Assembly (NCBI GenBank): GCA_007128345.1
Contig: SKXS01000258.1
Span: 1-20,053 of the forward strand
Direction of reading: 5' to 3'
From: Spirochaetia bacterium
GTDB lineage: Bacteria; Spirochaetota; Spirochaetia; PWKH01
Length of the DNA: 20,053 nucleotides
Shown: positions 7,466 to 12,767 of the stretch, one piece after another
Numbering within the stretch: position 1 is the stretch's first letter
Layout of the letters: each line of letters opens with the position of its first letter
The notes under the pieces: generated by a model
Database searches by the model: none
The model's input: the letters and a program-made list of their open reading frames with translations, nothing else
Told to the model about the DNA's origin: nothing
Program-made: the position numbers and the translations under genes

Positions 7466-8266
7466 ATGATCCGTTCATGCTCCATAGCTGCATCCGCTGT
7501 GCTCATCTTCCTGTCTGCAGCATTTTCCGTCACAGCATATGATGCCTTCACCCGCGTGGAGGTGGAGGAGTTCCTCACTCATTCAGTGCTGGCATTCATG
7601 ATTGAAAGCGGTGACGACGTGCATGCAGTTGAGTTTGCCCATGCACTCTATTTTGAGTTCCTCCCCAACGGCGGCCAGTTCTTTGTCTCACAGGGCGTAC
7701 CCCGCTATGAGGATGATTTCTGGGCTCTCCGGGAAATTGATGACGATCTCCACCTGGTCCTCTATAAAGCAAGCAATCCGGTGGAGGATACCCTTACGCT
7801 GCGTATAGAAGGCTTTGCGGATGACCGGATCATTCTGGAAAATCCCTTCACGCATATCATCCCGGGGCCCATCTACCTGGGAGCAGTCAAGCGGGTGCCG
7901 AGGCAGGAAAAAACACAGGCCCAGAGGGAACTCTACGGGAGCTGGAACCTCAGGCAGATCAATGACATGGTGCTGGAAAACCATGTGGAGGACAGCTTCG
8001 TCTTTATAGAAGACAGCAAACTGGAGGCGGTTACCGAGATTGGAACAATCAGCGGATTCTGGTACCTCACCAATGATACATGGAATGTCATCACGGACAT
8101 GACCCACCTGACAACCTATGAGGGTCGCATTCTGATTCTTTTCGTGAATGAAACGGAACTTATCTACAATTTCTACCTGATAAGCGGAGTAGACGATACC
8201 TCGCTGACGCTGCAGTTTACCGAAGGGTTCATGATTGAGCCGTTCACCCTTTACCTGTCCCGTTAA
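7466..8266 (+). CDS. Exported protein of unknown function, lipocalin-like C-terminal half
   Basis: The 266-residue product starts with a clear Sec signal (MIRSCSIAASAVLIFLSAAF, cleavage near VTAYD) and is therefore periplasmic or secreted. I do not recognise the family. Two similar beta-rich halves can be seen. The first (about 25-145) ends in ILENPFTHIIPGPIYLG. The second (about 155-266) begins ELYGSWNLRQIND and alternates short strands, as small lipocalin-like domains do (GSW near the start, GFWYL in the middle). No catalytic motif is evident. No Shine-Dalgarno sequence precedes the ATG; the promoter just upstream may give a leaderless mRNA, so the start is less certain. Its last 23 bp overlap the converging sensor-kinase gene. 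Confidence 0.75.
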   Translation: MIRSCSIAASAVLIFLSAAFSVTAYDAFTRVEVEEFLTHSVLAFMIESGDDVHAVEFAHALYFEFLPNGGQFFVSQGVPRYEDDFWALREIDDDLHLVLYKASNPVEDTLTLRIEGFADDRIILENPFTHIIPGPIYLGAVKRVPRQEKTQAQRELYGSWNLRQINDMVLENHVEDSFVFIEDSKLEAVTEIGTISGFWYLTNDTWNVITDMTHLTTYEGRILILFVNETELIYNFYLISGVDDTSLTLQFTEGFMIEPFTLYLSR

Positions 8267-9596
8267 TCCCTGCATGCGGGATGGTAAAGGAGAAGGTGCT
8301 TCCCTTCCCGGGAATGCTCTCTGCATGAATGGTTCCCCCATGGGCCTCCACCAGGTACTTTGCAATGGTGAGTCCCAGCCCGGAGCCCCCCGTACTCCGT
8401 GACCGCGACCTGTCAACCCGGTAGAACCGATCGAATACCCGTGATATCTCCCTTTCAGGTATCCCTATGCCGGAATCCGTCACGGAGATGCATACCATTG
8501 CTTCATGACATGCCAATCCTACGCGAATGCTGCCCCCGGATTCAGTATGGGTGAGGGCATTGGACAGCAGGTTGCTGAGAACCTGCGTCACACGCTTGCT
8601 GTCCGCCGTCACCAGGGGTATAGAAGCGGGAATATCACTGGCAAGTGTGATTCCTTTTTCTCGGGCCAGCGGCTCAATACGCTTCACTGCGAGTTCTGTC
8701 ACCGCAGACACATTAACTTCAGAAAGCTTGAGTTCAAGCGCACCGGCCTCAGCCAGGGCAAGCACCTGCAGATCCTCTATCAGGTGTGCCAGCATTGATG
8801 TCTCCTCCTCAAGGAGGGGAAGCGCTTCGCTTGATGGAATTAGGTTGTCTGCGACTGCCTCGAGGTATCCCCGAATGTTCGTAAGGGGTGAACGGAGTTC
8901 GTGGGCTATATCGGCAGTCAAATCCCTGCGCATGCGCTGGGTTTGCTCCAGGTCCGAAGACATCCGGTTGAATGCATCAGCAAGGGCGCCGAACTCGCCA
9001 CGGTCCCGGATTTTGACCTGAACGGAAAAATCACCCTTGCCTATACGCTGTGCGGCTTCAGCAAGCGCTTCCGCGGGCGACGCAATAGCCCGGGAAAGAA
9101 TGATCGTCAGCAGGAATGCTACCGCTACAGCAGCAGAAGCACCGATGATCAGGTAGTACTGGATTGATGCGGCAAGCTCCCGGGTAAGTTCAGCCTCCAG
9201 GGTAGGTTCCGGGCTTATGAAGAGGATGCCGAGCAGCATCCGGTCCCGGTGTCGGATCAATTCTCGGTGCGGCCAGTCATATGAAAACAGGTCACCCTCA
9301 AGTTCCCCATGAGAATCAGCGATCACAATACGTTCTGCATCGGTAAGTACCACCCGCTGCCCTGAAAGGACCTCCATCTCTTCAAGGTAGATGGTAATAT
9401 CGTCCCATCCGCTGCCGTGCGCGTAATAGCCAAGAAGCCAGTGCTCCATCCGTATGAGATAGAGCAGTTCGGTCCGCTCCTCGTAGACCTCTATCTCCTG
9501 CTCCGTACTCTGCCGTACATAGAGTGTCACCGTTCCCACTGTAATGATGATTACACCCATAAAAGCGGCCAGCAGCTTGATCTTCAAGGTTCTCAT
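8244..9596 (-). CDS. Sensor histidine kinase of a two-component system
   Basis: This is a 450-residue membrane kinase. A first span at about 8-27 is followed by a periplasmic sensor domain of about 115 residues (YYAHGSGWDDITIYL, then VVLTDAERIVIADSHGELEG, a layout seen in BaeS-like kinases). A second span lies at about 148-168, then a HAMP linker to about 220. The H-box is DLTADIAHELRSPLTNIRGY with phospho-acceptor His232. ATPase motifs are the N-box NLLSNALTHTE, G1 VTDSGIGIP, F-box FDRFYRVDRS and G2 GGSGLGLTIAK. It should phosphorylate the regulator encoded immediately upstream. The ATG overlaps the regulator's stop in an ATGA, implying translational coupling; a GTG at 9608 is an alternative start. 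The signal is unknown, perhaps envelope stress. Confidence 0.93.
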   Translation of the reverse strand: MRTLKIKLLAAFMGVIIITVGTVTLYVRQSTEQEIEVYEERTELLYLIRMEHWLLGYYAHGSGWDDITIYLEEMEVLSGQRVVLTDAERIVIADSHGELEGDLFSYDWPHRELIRHRDRMLLGILFISPEPTLEAELTRELAASIQYYLIIGASAAVAVAFLLTIILSRAIASPAEALAEAAQRIGKGDFSVQVKIRDRGEFGALADAFNRMSSDLEQTQRMRRDLTADIAHELRSPLTNIRGYLEAVADNLIPSSEALPLLEEETSMLAHLIEDLQVLALAEAGALELKLSEVNVSAVTELAVKRIEPLAREKGITLASDIPASIPLVTADSKRVTQVLSNLLSNALTHTESGGSIRVGLACHEAMVCISVTDSGIGIPEREISRVFDRFYRVDRSRSRSTGGSGLGLTIAKYLVEAHGGTIHAESIPGKGSTFSFTIPHAGINGTGKG

Positions 9597-10291
9597 GGGC
9601 GGTTCCACTTGTATCCGAAGCCATGGACTGTAACGATAGTCCTCGGACTACCCGGGTCATCCCCAATTTTCCTGCGGAGCTTCAGGATATGCACATCTAC
9701 AGTTCGGTCATATCCGCCGTAGTCGGGACCGAAGATCACTTCAACCAGCTGTTCACGGGTAAACACCCTTCCAGGCTCCCTCATCAAGGCTACAAGAAGC
9801 CGGTACTCCACCGGGGCCAGCTTGATCTTCTCCCCTCCTCTGTATGCCTCCTGACTCACCAAATCCACACGCAGATCCCCGCTGCGCAGCTCCGCGGGTC
9901 CACCGCGATGGACAACCAAAGAGAGCCTGCGCATGACCGCCCTGACCCGTGCAGTGAGCTCCCGAGGGGAAAACGGCTTGACAATATAGTCATCTGCGCC
10001 AATATCCAGGCCCTTGAGCCGGTCTTCTTCTGAAGCACGCGCTGTCAGCATCAGGACTGCCACATCAGATTCCTCTCTCAAGGTCCTGCATACCGATATT
10101 CCGTCCATTCCAGGAAGCATGAGGTCCAGGATGATCACGTCGGGCTTCATGGTCCTGGCGCACGCAAGCGCTTCAGGTCCCGTGTACGCCTTGATCACCT
10201 TGTAGCCTTCCCTGTCCAAATACAGCTTAATCAGTTCAACCGTCTTTCGGTCATCATCAACTACCAGCACCTGTTTTCGTTTTCTCTCCAT
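9593..10291 (-). CDS. OmpR/PhoB-family response regulator
   Basis: This is a 232-residue transcription factor. The receiver domain (about 1-120) has the acidic cluster VVDDD (10-14), phospho-acceptor Asp56 in VIILDLMLPGMDG, Thr in VLMLTARA, and Lys in DDYIVKPFSPREL. The C-terminal winged helix carries KIKLAPVEYRLLVALMREPG and VDVHILKLRRKIGDD, and ends GFGYKW, typical of OmpR/PhoB proteins that bind tandem direct repeats. It is first in an operon with the kinase. ATG codons at 10291 and 10297 are both possible and neither has a good ribosome site. The promoter-like TTGGAC/TATAAG just upstream ends 10 nt before 10291, so translation may be leaderless from there. A probable target site lies in the divergent region upstream. 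Confidence 0.93.
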   Translation of the reverse strand: MERKRKQVLVVDDDRKTVELIKLYLDREGYKVIKAYTGPEALACARTMKPDVIILDLMLPGMDGISVCRTLREESDVAVLMLTARASEEDRLKGLDIGADDYIVKPFSPRELTARVRAVMRRLSLVVHRGGPAELRSGDLRVDLVSQEAYRGGEKIKLAPVEYRLLVALMREPGRVFTREQLVEVIFGPDYGGYDRTVDVHILKLRRKIGDDPGSPRTIVTVHGFGYKWNRP

Positions 10292-10301
10292 ATACATATA
10301 T

Positions 10302-10329
10302 CTTATACCCTGGCCGGATGCATGTCCAA
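10302..10329 (-). promoter_or_regulatory. Candidate promoter of the regulator-kinase operon
   Basis: On the minus strand, TTGGAC (10324-10329) and TATAAG (10302-10307) are 16 bp apart. The expected transcription start nearly coincides with the regulator's ATG at 10291. Confidence 0.4.
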
Positions 10330-10357
10330 CCAAAAAAAATGCTCCCCTGATCCAACT

Positions 10358-10374
10358 GTTAATAAAAAGTTAAT
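10358..10374. promoter_or_regulatory. Direct repeat GTTAAT-N5-GTTAAT, probable response-regulator binding site
   Basis: Two identical hexamers start 11 bp apart, one helical turn, the arrangement bound by tandem dimers of OmpR/PhoB/PhoP regulators. The site lies between the regulator gene and the divergent lipoprotein gene. It falls about -50 to -34 from the lipoprotein's expected start of transcription, the position of an activator site replacing a -35 box. Binding by this particular regulator is inferred. Confidence 0.55.
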
Positions 10375-10395
10375 ACTCCTCATGTAGATTGATCA

Positions 10396-10401
10396 TATAC
10401 A
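10396..10401 (+). promoter_or_regulatory. Candidate -10 box of the lipoprotein gene
   Basis: TATACA lies 21 bp downstream of the GTTAAT direct repeat, with no recognisable -35 hexamer at the right distance. This is typical of activator-dependent promoters. The ribosome site AGGAG follows at 10424-10428. Confidence 0.4.
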
Positions 10402-10435
10402 AGGAGAAGAACTCTCCAAGCAAAGGAGTATGTAC

Positions 10436-11032
10436 ATGAAAAAAAGAATGATTGCTATTGGATCAGCCGCAGTGCTTATGCTGGCTGTCCTGATGCTTGC
10501 CGGATGCGGTCCAAGGACCAGCACCCCGTCGACCCCCCGCCTGACCCTCCAGGTTACGGCACCTGCCTCCCGTTCTACGGTAACTGAGCCCGTAGTCACC
10601 ATTACTGGTATTGTTTCAGATTCCGCAGCAACGGTAACCGTCAAGGACATTCCCGTTCAAGTTGGTGCCGGCGGTGCGTTTACCCATGACCTCGAAGTCC
10701 CCTACGGATCCAATACCGTAGTGGTACGTGCAACCCTTGAAGGGCAGAGCCCGATAAGCAGGACCCTTACAATAACGAGGAACCTTGTGCTGGAAGTATT
10801 TGAACCGGCTGACAACAGTACTGCAGGAAGCAGACAGGTTGCAGTGAATGGTAAGGTATCCGATTCGGCAGCCCTGGTTTCCATTAATGGATCCCCCGTA
10901 CAAGTTAACGAAGACGGACTTTTTACCAGCCTGGTAGACCTCTACTATGTACTGACTACCATTAACATCAGCACTCACCTTGAAGGCGTCGCCCCCATCA
11001 CCAAACTCGTCGCGGTAACCTACCAGCCGTAG
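10436..11032 (+). CDS. Lipoprotein with two tandem Ig-like (glucodextranase-B-like) domains
   Basis: This 198-residue protein begins MKKRMIAIGSAAVLMLAVLM and continues LAGC, a classical lipobox with the lipid-bearing Cys at about 24. A short Ser/Thr/Pro linker follows. Then come two similar beta-sandwich repeats of about 80 residues. Repeat 1 has APASRSTV, VTITGIVSDSAATVTVKDIP, GAFTHDLEVPYGSNTVVV. Repeat 2 has EPADNSTA, VAVNGKVSDSAALVSINGSP, DGLFTSLVDL. The pattern (v-G-V-sdsa-V-v-ng-pV-v-dG-F) resembles the glucodextranase domain B/Ig-like group, usually a binding or spacer module. It is probably envelope anchored. The start at 10436 is chosen because AGGAG lies 7 nt before it; the ATG at 10430 is too close. 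The gene is divergent from the two-component regulator and probably controlled by it. Confidence 0.85.
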   Translation: MKKRMIAIGSAAVLMLAVLMLAGCGPRTSTPSTPRLTLQVTAPASRSTVTEPVVTITGIVSDSAATVTVKDIPVQVGAGGAFTHDLEVPYGSNTVVVRATLEGQSPISRTLTITRNLVLEVFEPADNSTAGSRQVAVNGKVSDSAALVSINGSPVQVNEDGLFTSLVDLYYVLTTINISTHLEGVAPITKLVAVTYQP

Positions 11033-11040
11033 CCATGTAT

Positions 11041-11068
11041 ATGCCGCAGGTGTAACAGCCTGCGGCAT
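11041..11068 (+). terminator. Strong rho-independent-type terminator after the lipoprotein gene
   Basis: ATGCCGCAGG (11041-11050) pairs perfectly with CCTGCGGCAT (11059-11068) around an 8-nt loop, 8 bp after the stop codon. It is followed by GCTTGTTT. The 10-bp GC-rich stem is convincing; the T-tail is short. Confidence 0.75.
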
Positions 11069-11082
11069 GCTTGTTTCAAGAA

Positions 11083-11151
11083 TCACAGGCTGACACGGAC
11101 GATTGACGGAACTTGATTGTGATTTGAAATATTCAGCGTGGTACAGTTCAT
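11083..11151 (-). CDS. Possible 22-residue small protein
   Basis: The only reason to mention this small frame is its perfect AGGAGG (11160-11165) 8 nt before the ATG. The peptide (MNCTTLNISNHNQVPS, then IVRVSL) has no recognised motif. It ends just before the shared terminator. It sits directly beside the insertion element, so it could equally be the leftover of something interrupted nearby. Coding is unproven. Confidence 0.25.
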   Translation of the reverse strand: MNCTTLNISNHNQVPSIVRVSL

Positions 11152-11214
11152 CAATACATCCTCCTGACGGTACTCCCGTGTTTCATGTGTTAGATAAGTC
11201 ATCTGAACAGGTGA

Positions 11215-11222
11215 AAAAATAT
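11215..11222. repeat. Left copy of 8-bp target site duplication
   Basis: AAAAATAT abuts the left inverted repeat of the ISL3-type element. An identical copy is at 12610-12617. Eight base pairs is the duplication length known for the ISL3 family. Confidence 0.85.
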
Positions 11223-11247
11223 GGCACTTCGCTATATCGTGTGGGCA
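11223..11247. repeat. Left terminal inverted repeat (ISL3 type)
   Basis: It matches the right end in 22 of 25 positions; differences are at positions 4, 13 and 24. The GGC-T/A-CTTCGCTA-A/T-ATCGTGTGG pattern is the ISL3-style terminus. Confidence 0.85.
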
Positions 11248-11314
11248 GGAAATGATAGGGACCTGAAGTACATGGGATGCTATGGTATATTTAGCCATTC
11301 TATTACTGAGGGGT

Positions 11315-11401
11315 ATGAGCATGGTAAATCATGAACAATTATTTTCTACAGCACTACAGATACTCGAACCGCTGTATGTAAAGCAGGTAACATTTGACTC
11401 T
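11315..11401 (+). pseudogene. ISL3 transposase, N-terminal fragment
   Basis: From the ATG at 11321 the frame reads NHEQLFSTALQILEPLYVKQ, then VTFDS. This is the start of ISL3 transposases (ELF-AL-I--PWYVK-V-FD). It begins about 95 bp inside the left repeat, as in intact elements. GAGGGG precedes the ATG at 11315. After residue 27 the similarity stops abruptly: the zinc-finger and catalytic DDE portions are absent. Recognised from memory of the family, without a search. Confidence 0.6.
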
Positions 11402-11437
11402 TGTTGTTTTCAGGGAATTTTAGCTAATAATAAACAG

Positions 11438-11581
11438 TCTCCCGAAGATATCGATTATCCGGATGCGCGCGTATACAGGAAAGTATGGGCTTGATTGCTG
11501 TCAAAAGTGTATAAAATCGATACGATAGTCTGCCCAAAATGCGATTCCAACAGTACCCTCCTTCATCTTCAACTGAATTAG
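11438..11581 (+). pseudogene. C-terminal fragment of an IS91/IS801-like transposase
   Basis: In the same frame as the ISL3 N-terminal piece, the sequence reads DYPDARVYRKVWA, a stop at 11492-11494, then LLSKVYKIDTIVCPKC. This resembles the tail often seen in Y2-type transposases (W-RLI-KVYEVDPL-CPKCG). The stop is TGA at a place where CGA (Arg) would fit, suggesting a point mutation. The frame ends with TAG at 11579-11581. The family match is from memory and short. Confidence 0.4.
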
Positions 11582-11597
11582 ACTATGTGAACATAGT
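11582..11597. repeat. Perfect palindrome upstream of the passenger gene
   Basis: ACTATG and CATAGT flank TGAA. The site lies just upstream of a promoter-like TTTACT (11611-11616), 17 bp, TATTTT (11634-11639). It could be an operator or a small hairpin. Confidence 0.35.
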
Positions 11598-11610
11598 TAT
11601 CGGTAAAAAC

Positions 11611-11639
11611 TTTACTTTATAAGCAATTATTAGTATTTT
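11611..11639 (+). promoter_or_regulatory. Candidate promoter of the passenger gene
   Basis: TTTACT and TATTTT are separated by 17 bp. Transcription would begin near 11646, before the AAAGGAGGAG ribosome site. The match is moderate, in AT-rich DNA. Confidence 0.35.
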
Positions 11640-11669
11640 AGAATTGTATGAAACAAAGGAGGAGTTTCT

Positions 11670-12176
11670 ATGGAAAAAAAAGAACAAATAGGACTTATCA
11701 TAAAAAATGTATTATTTTTCATTATCGGAGGACTATTGGTGTTCGCCATAATGAGTTTTACCGTAGTCAATGACCTCAAAGCTGAGAATGCGGAGCTTAC
11801 TGAAGCACTTGATATCTCGAGATATGAAGCAGATAGGTTGCTTGAGGATGCCAAGGCACAATTTGAGAGCGGCGATTACAGCGAAGCCAAGGCAACACTC
11901 AAAACGTTGTTCGAAAAACAACCGGGCTCGAAAGAAGCGGCTGAAGGAAGAGAACTACTCTTGACAGTCGAGGATGAAGAGATGGCAGCCGATAAAAGAT
12001 GGGAAGCGGCATTGCCCGAAATTCGAAAGGAATGGCTTAATAACATGGCGGAGAGATTATTGGTAGAATCGGATGAGGAGAGAGCAGAGCTGGAAAAAAA
12101 CTTGAACGAAATAATCACTGAAGCATGGGAAGATGCCAAGAGCAAAGTCCGAGAAGAGTGGGTGAAAGAGGATTAA
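11670..12176 (+). CDS. Single-span membrane protein with coiled-coil/TPR-like domain, passenger of the element
   Basis: This intact 168-residue gene has an excellent AAAGGAGGAG site 5 nt before the ATG. After a short charged start comes one hydrophobic span at about 7-33 (NVLFFIIGGLLVFAIMSFTV). It leads into a long, highly charged helical region: a coiled-coil stretch (DLKAENAELTEALDISRYEA), then one TPR-like helix pair (AQFESGDYSEAKATLKTLFE). The acidic C-terminal third has regularly spaced Trp, Glu and Lys. Topology is probably N-in with the helical domain outside. No enzyme motif is visible and I do not recognise the family. It lies between fragments of ISL3 transposases in place of the transposase core, yet shows no damage, implying it is or was recently expressed. 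Confidence 0.8.
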   Translation: MEKKEQIGLIIKNVLFFIIGGLLVFAIMSFTVVNDLKAENAELTEALDISRYEADRLLEDAKAQFESGDYSEAKATLKTLFEKQPGSKEAAEGRELLLTVEDEEMAADKRWEAALPEIRKEWLNNMAERLLVESDEERAELEKNLNEIITEAWEDAKSKVREEWVKED

Positions 12177-12204
12177 TAACCTCTGAAGAGAACACTCTTA
12201 CTAA

Positions 12205-12423
12205 ATATACATCCGTTGTGAAACAGCCATCCTCAATTATTTTGCAGAACGGGTGACAAATGAAGTGCTTGAGGGAATGAACTCAGTAATAGCCTTAGTA
12301 AAACGGAGAGCACGCGGGTTCAGGAATATGGAGCACTTCAAGACTATGATCTATCTTGTATGTGGTAAATTACAATTGGATCCTACCTTCATTGTTCAGC
12401 TACCCACTCAATTCGTTGAATAG
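12205..12423 (+). pseudogene. ISL3 transposase, C-terminal fragment A
   Basis: The frame reads ILNYFAERVTNEVLEGMNSV, then IALVKRRARGFRNMEHFKTM and IYLVCGKLQLD. This is the conserved tail of ISL3 transposases (TNG-LEGINSLIQ-AK-RARGY-N--NFITMIYL--GKL) and includes the glutamate region of the catalytic triad. An in-frame stop at 12202 cuts off anything upstream. The fragment ends with TAG inside its own right-end repeat (GGCTATTCAACGAATTGAGT read inward from 12425). Confidence 0.75.
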
Positions 12424-12425
12424 CC
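12400..12425. repeat. Internal ISL3-type right end
   Basis: Read inward from 12425, the sequence agrees with the outer right end at 18 of 25 bases, including the first four and the GTGGGTA block. It marks the end of a second, different ISL3 element. No matching left end or target duplication was found for it. Confidence 0.6.
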
Positions 12426-12600
12426 TATTTTGATTCGTTCCCGTCGTTCCTGATCAACGGAATTTTGGAACGTATTAACAGCTTCGTGCAAGCAGCTCGG
12501 AGGCATGCAAGAGGATATAAGAATGTGAACAACTTCATCACTATGATATGGCAAACTAAACCTTGAAGTTGGTTTGCGTGGTCTTACCCACACGATTTAG
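12426..12600 (+). pseudogene. ISL3 transposase, C-terminal fragment B, frameshifted
   Basis: The frame reads LINGILERINSFVQAARRHA, then RGYKNVNNFITMIW. It runs to a premature stop at 12564-12566. Shifting frame near 12549 restores GKLNLEVGLRGLTHTI and a TAG at 12598-12600 inside the outer right inverted repeat. This is the same conserved ISL3 tail as fragment A but clearly diverged from it, so two distinct ISL3 transposases contributed. Confidence 0.75.
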
Positions 12601-12609
12601 CGAAGAGCC
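12585..12609. repeat. Right terminal inverted repeat (ISL3 type)
   Basis: Reverse complement of the left end with 22 of 25 identities; overlaps the last codons of transposase fragment B, as usual in this family. Confidence 0.85.
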
Positions 12610-12617
12610 AAAAATAT
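12610..12617. repeat. Right copy of 8-bp target site duplication
   Basis: AAAAATAT directly follows the right inverted repeat and is identical to 11215-11222. Confidence 0.85.
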
Positions 12618-12648
12618 TCTCACATCATTGCATGTGCAACTCTTCCGG

Positions 12649-12672
12649 ATGATACAACTTCGGGTGTATCAT
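12649..12672 (+). promoter_or_regulatory. Hairpin with TTCG loop upstream of the secreted-protein gene
   Basis: ATGATACA and TGTATCAT pair over 8 bp, and the inner C-TTCG-G can form a stable UUCG-type tetraloop. It lies about 95 bp before the start codon at 12768. No T-run follows, so it is either an mRNA leader structure or a protein-binding palindrome. Confidence 0.35.
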
Positions 12673-12767
12673 TATGCTAGGCGAACCAGCTGGGCAATGC
12701 CGGTATCCGAAACATACTCCAGTCTGCGTACCGTTGCCGCTGATCTCAGGCGCCAGAGGAGCGTGTT

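Larger units (their letters stand above)
11223..12609 (+). mobile_element. ISL3-family unit with broken transposase and an intact passenger gene (mobile insertion cassette-like)
   Basis: The left end GGCACTTCGCTATATCGTGT at 11223 and the right end, read inward from 12609, GGCTCTTCGCTAAATCGTGT, match at 18 of 20 bases and 22 of 25 when extended. Exact AAAAATAT duplications flank both ends. The length, 1387 bp, is normal for ISL3 elements. As in intact members, the transposase frame stops inside the right repeat. Inside, the transposase survives only as disconnected pieces: N-terminal at 11315-11401, C-terminal at 12205-12423 and again at 12426-12600. An unrelated gene at 11670-12176 has a strong ribosome site. 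The unit cannot move by itself but keeps ends that a related transposase could use. Composition is more AT-rich than neighbouring genes. Confidence 0.85.

Noticed and set aside
10401..10428. Small hairpin GGAGA/TCTCC that could hide the lipoprotein ribosome site
   Set aside because: Only 4-5 bp pairs are possible and the alternatives are equally weak; not enough to call a switch.
11083..11322. 79-codon minus-strand frame crossing the left end of the element
   Set aside because: It spans the inverted repeat and target duplication, so its upstream half is element DNA. Only the short downstream part with AGGAGG is worth keeping as a possibility.
11630..11650. TATTTTAG as left target duplication partner of the internal ISL3 right end (TATTTTGA at 12426)
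   Set aside because: Only 6 of 8 bases agree and no ISL3 left end follows it.
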